Positions 62,703-64,000 of a DNA stretch of 64,000 nt are shown here, piece after piece. The stretch is from Streptomyces sp. Z26 (GTDB taxonomy: Bacteria > Actinomycetota > Actinomycetes > Streptomycetales > Streptomycetaceae), in contig NZ_RCHV01000002.1 of NCBI RefSeq assembly GCF_003665095.1, positions 4,388,501 to 4,452,500 of the forward strand. Direction: 5' to 3'. The notes beneath the pieces were generated by a model. That model was not told where the DNA came from and searched no databases. It worked only from the letters and a program-made list of their open reading frames with translations. The translations under genes and the position numbers were made by a program. Position 1 is the stretch's first letter. Each line of letters begins with the position of its first letter.

Positions 62703-64000
62703 CGGCGGCGGGCACGGGCATGCTGTACGACGCGCCCGCGCCCCGCCGCGCGGACCTGACGCCGCGCGGTGTCGCGCTGGCGTACCCGAAGCTGCCGCTC
62801 GCCATGCGGGCGCTCGCGGGCGCCGCCGGGCCGTTCCAGGACCGGCTGTGGCGCTTCGACCCGGACGAGCTGAAGGCGAAGGCGCGGGAGAAGACGGGCC
62901 TCACGGACTTCGGCGGCGACGGGCCGCTCGACGAACCGCTGGAGGTGCTCTGCCGTTCGGCCCGTACCGAGCTGCGGTTGAGCACCAACGGCAAGTTCGT
63001 GCTCCACAACCAGATCCTCGGCAGCCTCGTCAACCGGCTGCGGTTCCAGCGGCTCACCGAGACCCACCCGGAGATCTTCGCGGAGCCGGTGCGCCGCCCG
63101 CTGTTCGTGTGCGGCATGCCGCGCACCGGCACCACCTTCGTGCAGAAGCTCCTCTGGCAGGACAGCGGCTTCCGCTCCCTCCCGCTGTGGGAGAGCGCGA
63201 AGCCGCTGCCGAAGGGCGACCCGGCCGCGCCGCAGCCCGACCCCGACCCGCGCATCAAGGAGACCCGCACCGAGGTCCGCCTCACGGACAAGATCCTGCC
63301 CGAGCAGGCGACGATGCACGGGCTGGCGTACGACGAGCCGGAGGAGGAGAACCCGCTGCTGGCGATCTCCCACTGCTCGTCCATGTACGAGAACACGGTC
63401 CTCGCCCCCGCCTACCGCGAGTGGTACGCGGCGGCCGACCACACTGCGGGCTACCGGGACTTCGCCCGCGTCCTCCAGTACCTCCAGTGGAGCCGTCCCG
63501 ACGGCGACCGCTGGTCGCTGAAGGCCCCCGGCCACCTGGAGATGCTGGGCCCGCTGCTCGCGGCCTTCGACGACGCCACGGTGGTCCGCACCCACCGCGA
63601 CCCGGTCACCTCGGTCACGTCGTTCGCCAACATGGTCACGTACGGCGCCCGGATCTACTTCGACCACCCGGACCCGCTGTTGGTCGGCCGGTGCGCCACG
63701 GACTTCATCGAGCGGCTGCTGCGCGCGGCCGTGGCGAGCGGCCGGGAGGACGACCGGGTGGTGGACGTCCGGTTCCGCGACCTCGTCTCCGACCCGATCG
63801 GGGAGATGAAGCGGATCTACGAGGCGGCCGACCGCGACCTGGACCCCGACACCGAGCGGGCCATGCGGGACTACGCCACCTCCGAGGGCAAGCGCGGCGG
63901 GCGCAACCAGTACGCGGCCGAGGACTTCGCCCTCGACGTGGACGCCCTGCGGGAACGCTTCGCCTTCTACTACGAGCACTTCGACGTGCCGATGGACAAG
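62699..64000 (+). CDS. Sulfotransferase family protein (PAPS-dependent), 3' end at or beyond window edge
   Basis: The frame is open for 434 codons from the GTG at 62699 to the last base, so at most a short C-terminus is missing. The start overlaps the permease stop by four bases (GTGA). The PAPS-binding P-loop is GMPRTGTT (residues 139-146). The 3'-phosphate motif is THRDPVTSVTS, with Arg300 and Ser308. Other family-like segments are WSLKAPGHL and, near the end, the Tyr-Ala-Ala-Glu-Asp stretch. These fit the Sulfotransfer_3 group found in actinomycetes, which transfer sulfate from PAPS to a hydroxyl. Placed in an operon with the exporter, it probably sulfates a hydroxyl of the polyketide before or during export. 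An alternative is sulfation of an unrelated lipid or carbohydrate. Confidence 0.88.
   Translation, partial: MTAAGTGMLYDAPAPRRADLTPRGVALAYPKLPLAMRALAGAAGPFQDRLWRFDPDELKAKAREKTGLTDFGGDGPLDEPLEVLCRSARTELRLSTNGKFVLHNQILGSLVNRLRFQRLTETHPEIFAEPVRRPLFVCGMPRTGTTFVQKLLWQDSGFRSLPLWESAKPLPKGDPAAPQPDPDPRIKETRTEVRLTDKILPEQATMHGLAYDEPEEENPLLAISHCSSMYENTVLAPAYREWYAAADHTAGYRDFARVLQYLQWSRPDGDRWSLKAPGHLEMLGPLLAAFDDATVVRTHRDPVTSVTSFANMVTYGARIYFDHPDPLLVGRCATDFIERLLRAAVASGREDDRVVDVRFRDLVSDPIGEMKRIYEAADRDLDPDTERAMRDYATSEGKRGGRNQYAAEDFALDVDALRERFAFYYEHFDVPMDK

Noticed and set aside
62681..63979. Minus-strand open frame opposite the sulfotransferase
   Set aside because: The + strand frame from 62699 has clear PAPS motifs and is coupled to the permease. 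The minus frame has no recognisable family features.

Overview
The window is a very GC-rich stretch of actinomycete DNA, most likely Streptomyces, judging by the near-universal G/C third codon positions, GTG starts and short Shine-Dalgarno sequences. All recognised genes lie on the + strand. About 59.3 kb encode a modular type I polyketide synthase (PKS) with its acyltransferases in cis. The last 4.7 kb hold a short run of accessory genes that continues past the right edge. The cluster also extends past the left edge: the first PKS gene has no 5' end here, and no loading module, regulator, glycosyltransferase or P450 is visible.

Layout: (A) 1-1970, the end of a PKS subunit (partial ER-KR-ACP). 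(B) 2009-11641, two modules. (C) 11690-36454, a five-module giant of about 8254 residues. (D) 36615-48059, two modules. (E) 48104-59329, two modules plus thioesterase. Then come a small conserved protein (59459-59677), a discrete acyltransferase-fold protein (59735-60697), a DrrA/DrrB-type ABC exporter (60739-62702) and a sulfotransferase running off the edge (62699-64000). I label modules A1, B1, B2, C1-C5, D1, D2, E1 and E2. Docking sequences at subunit ends agree with the order A>B>C>D>E, and E ends in the releasing thioesterase.

Predicted processing, from motifs only: A1 full reduction; B1 malonyl, OH; B2 malonyl, OH (A-type KR); C1 malonyl, OH; C2 malonyl, OH (KR with conflicting stereo motifs); C3 malonyl, DH but no KR, so probably ketone; C4 methylmalonyl, OH; C5 malonyl, full reduction; D1 atypical AT, full reduction; D2 malonyl, OH; E1 methylmalonyl, OH; E2 malonyl, alkene; then TE. 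This describes the carboxyl half of a large polyol polyketide with an alpha,beta-unsaturated terminus and perhaps one ketone placed to form a hemiketal. With the sulfotransferase and exporter, a sulfated and exported polyol macrolide or linear polyol is a reasonable inference. The exact compound is not identified.

The main oddities are the KR-less DH module C3 with an altered ACP motif, the atypical extender motif in D1, the hybrid KR in C2, a discrete acyltransferase that appears to lack the usual malonate-binding arginine, and nearly identical DNA patches with foreign-looking codon use. Those patches suggest that the B1-B2 and C1-C2 bimodules arose by duplication and are kept alike by recombination.
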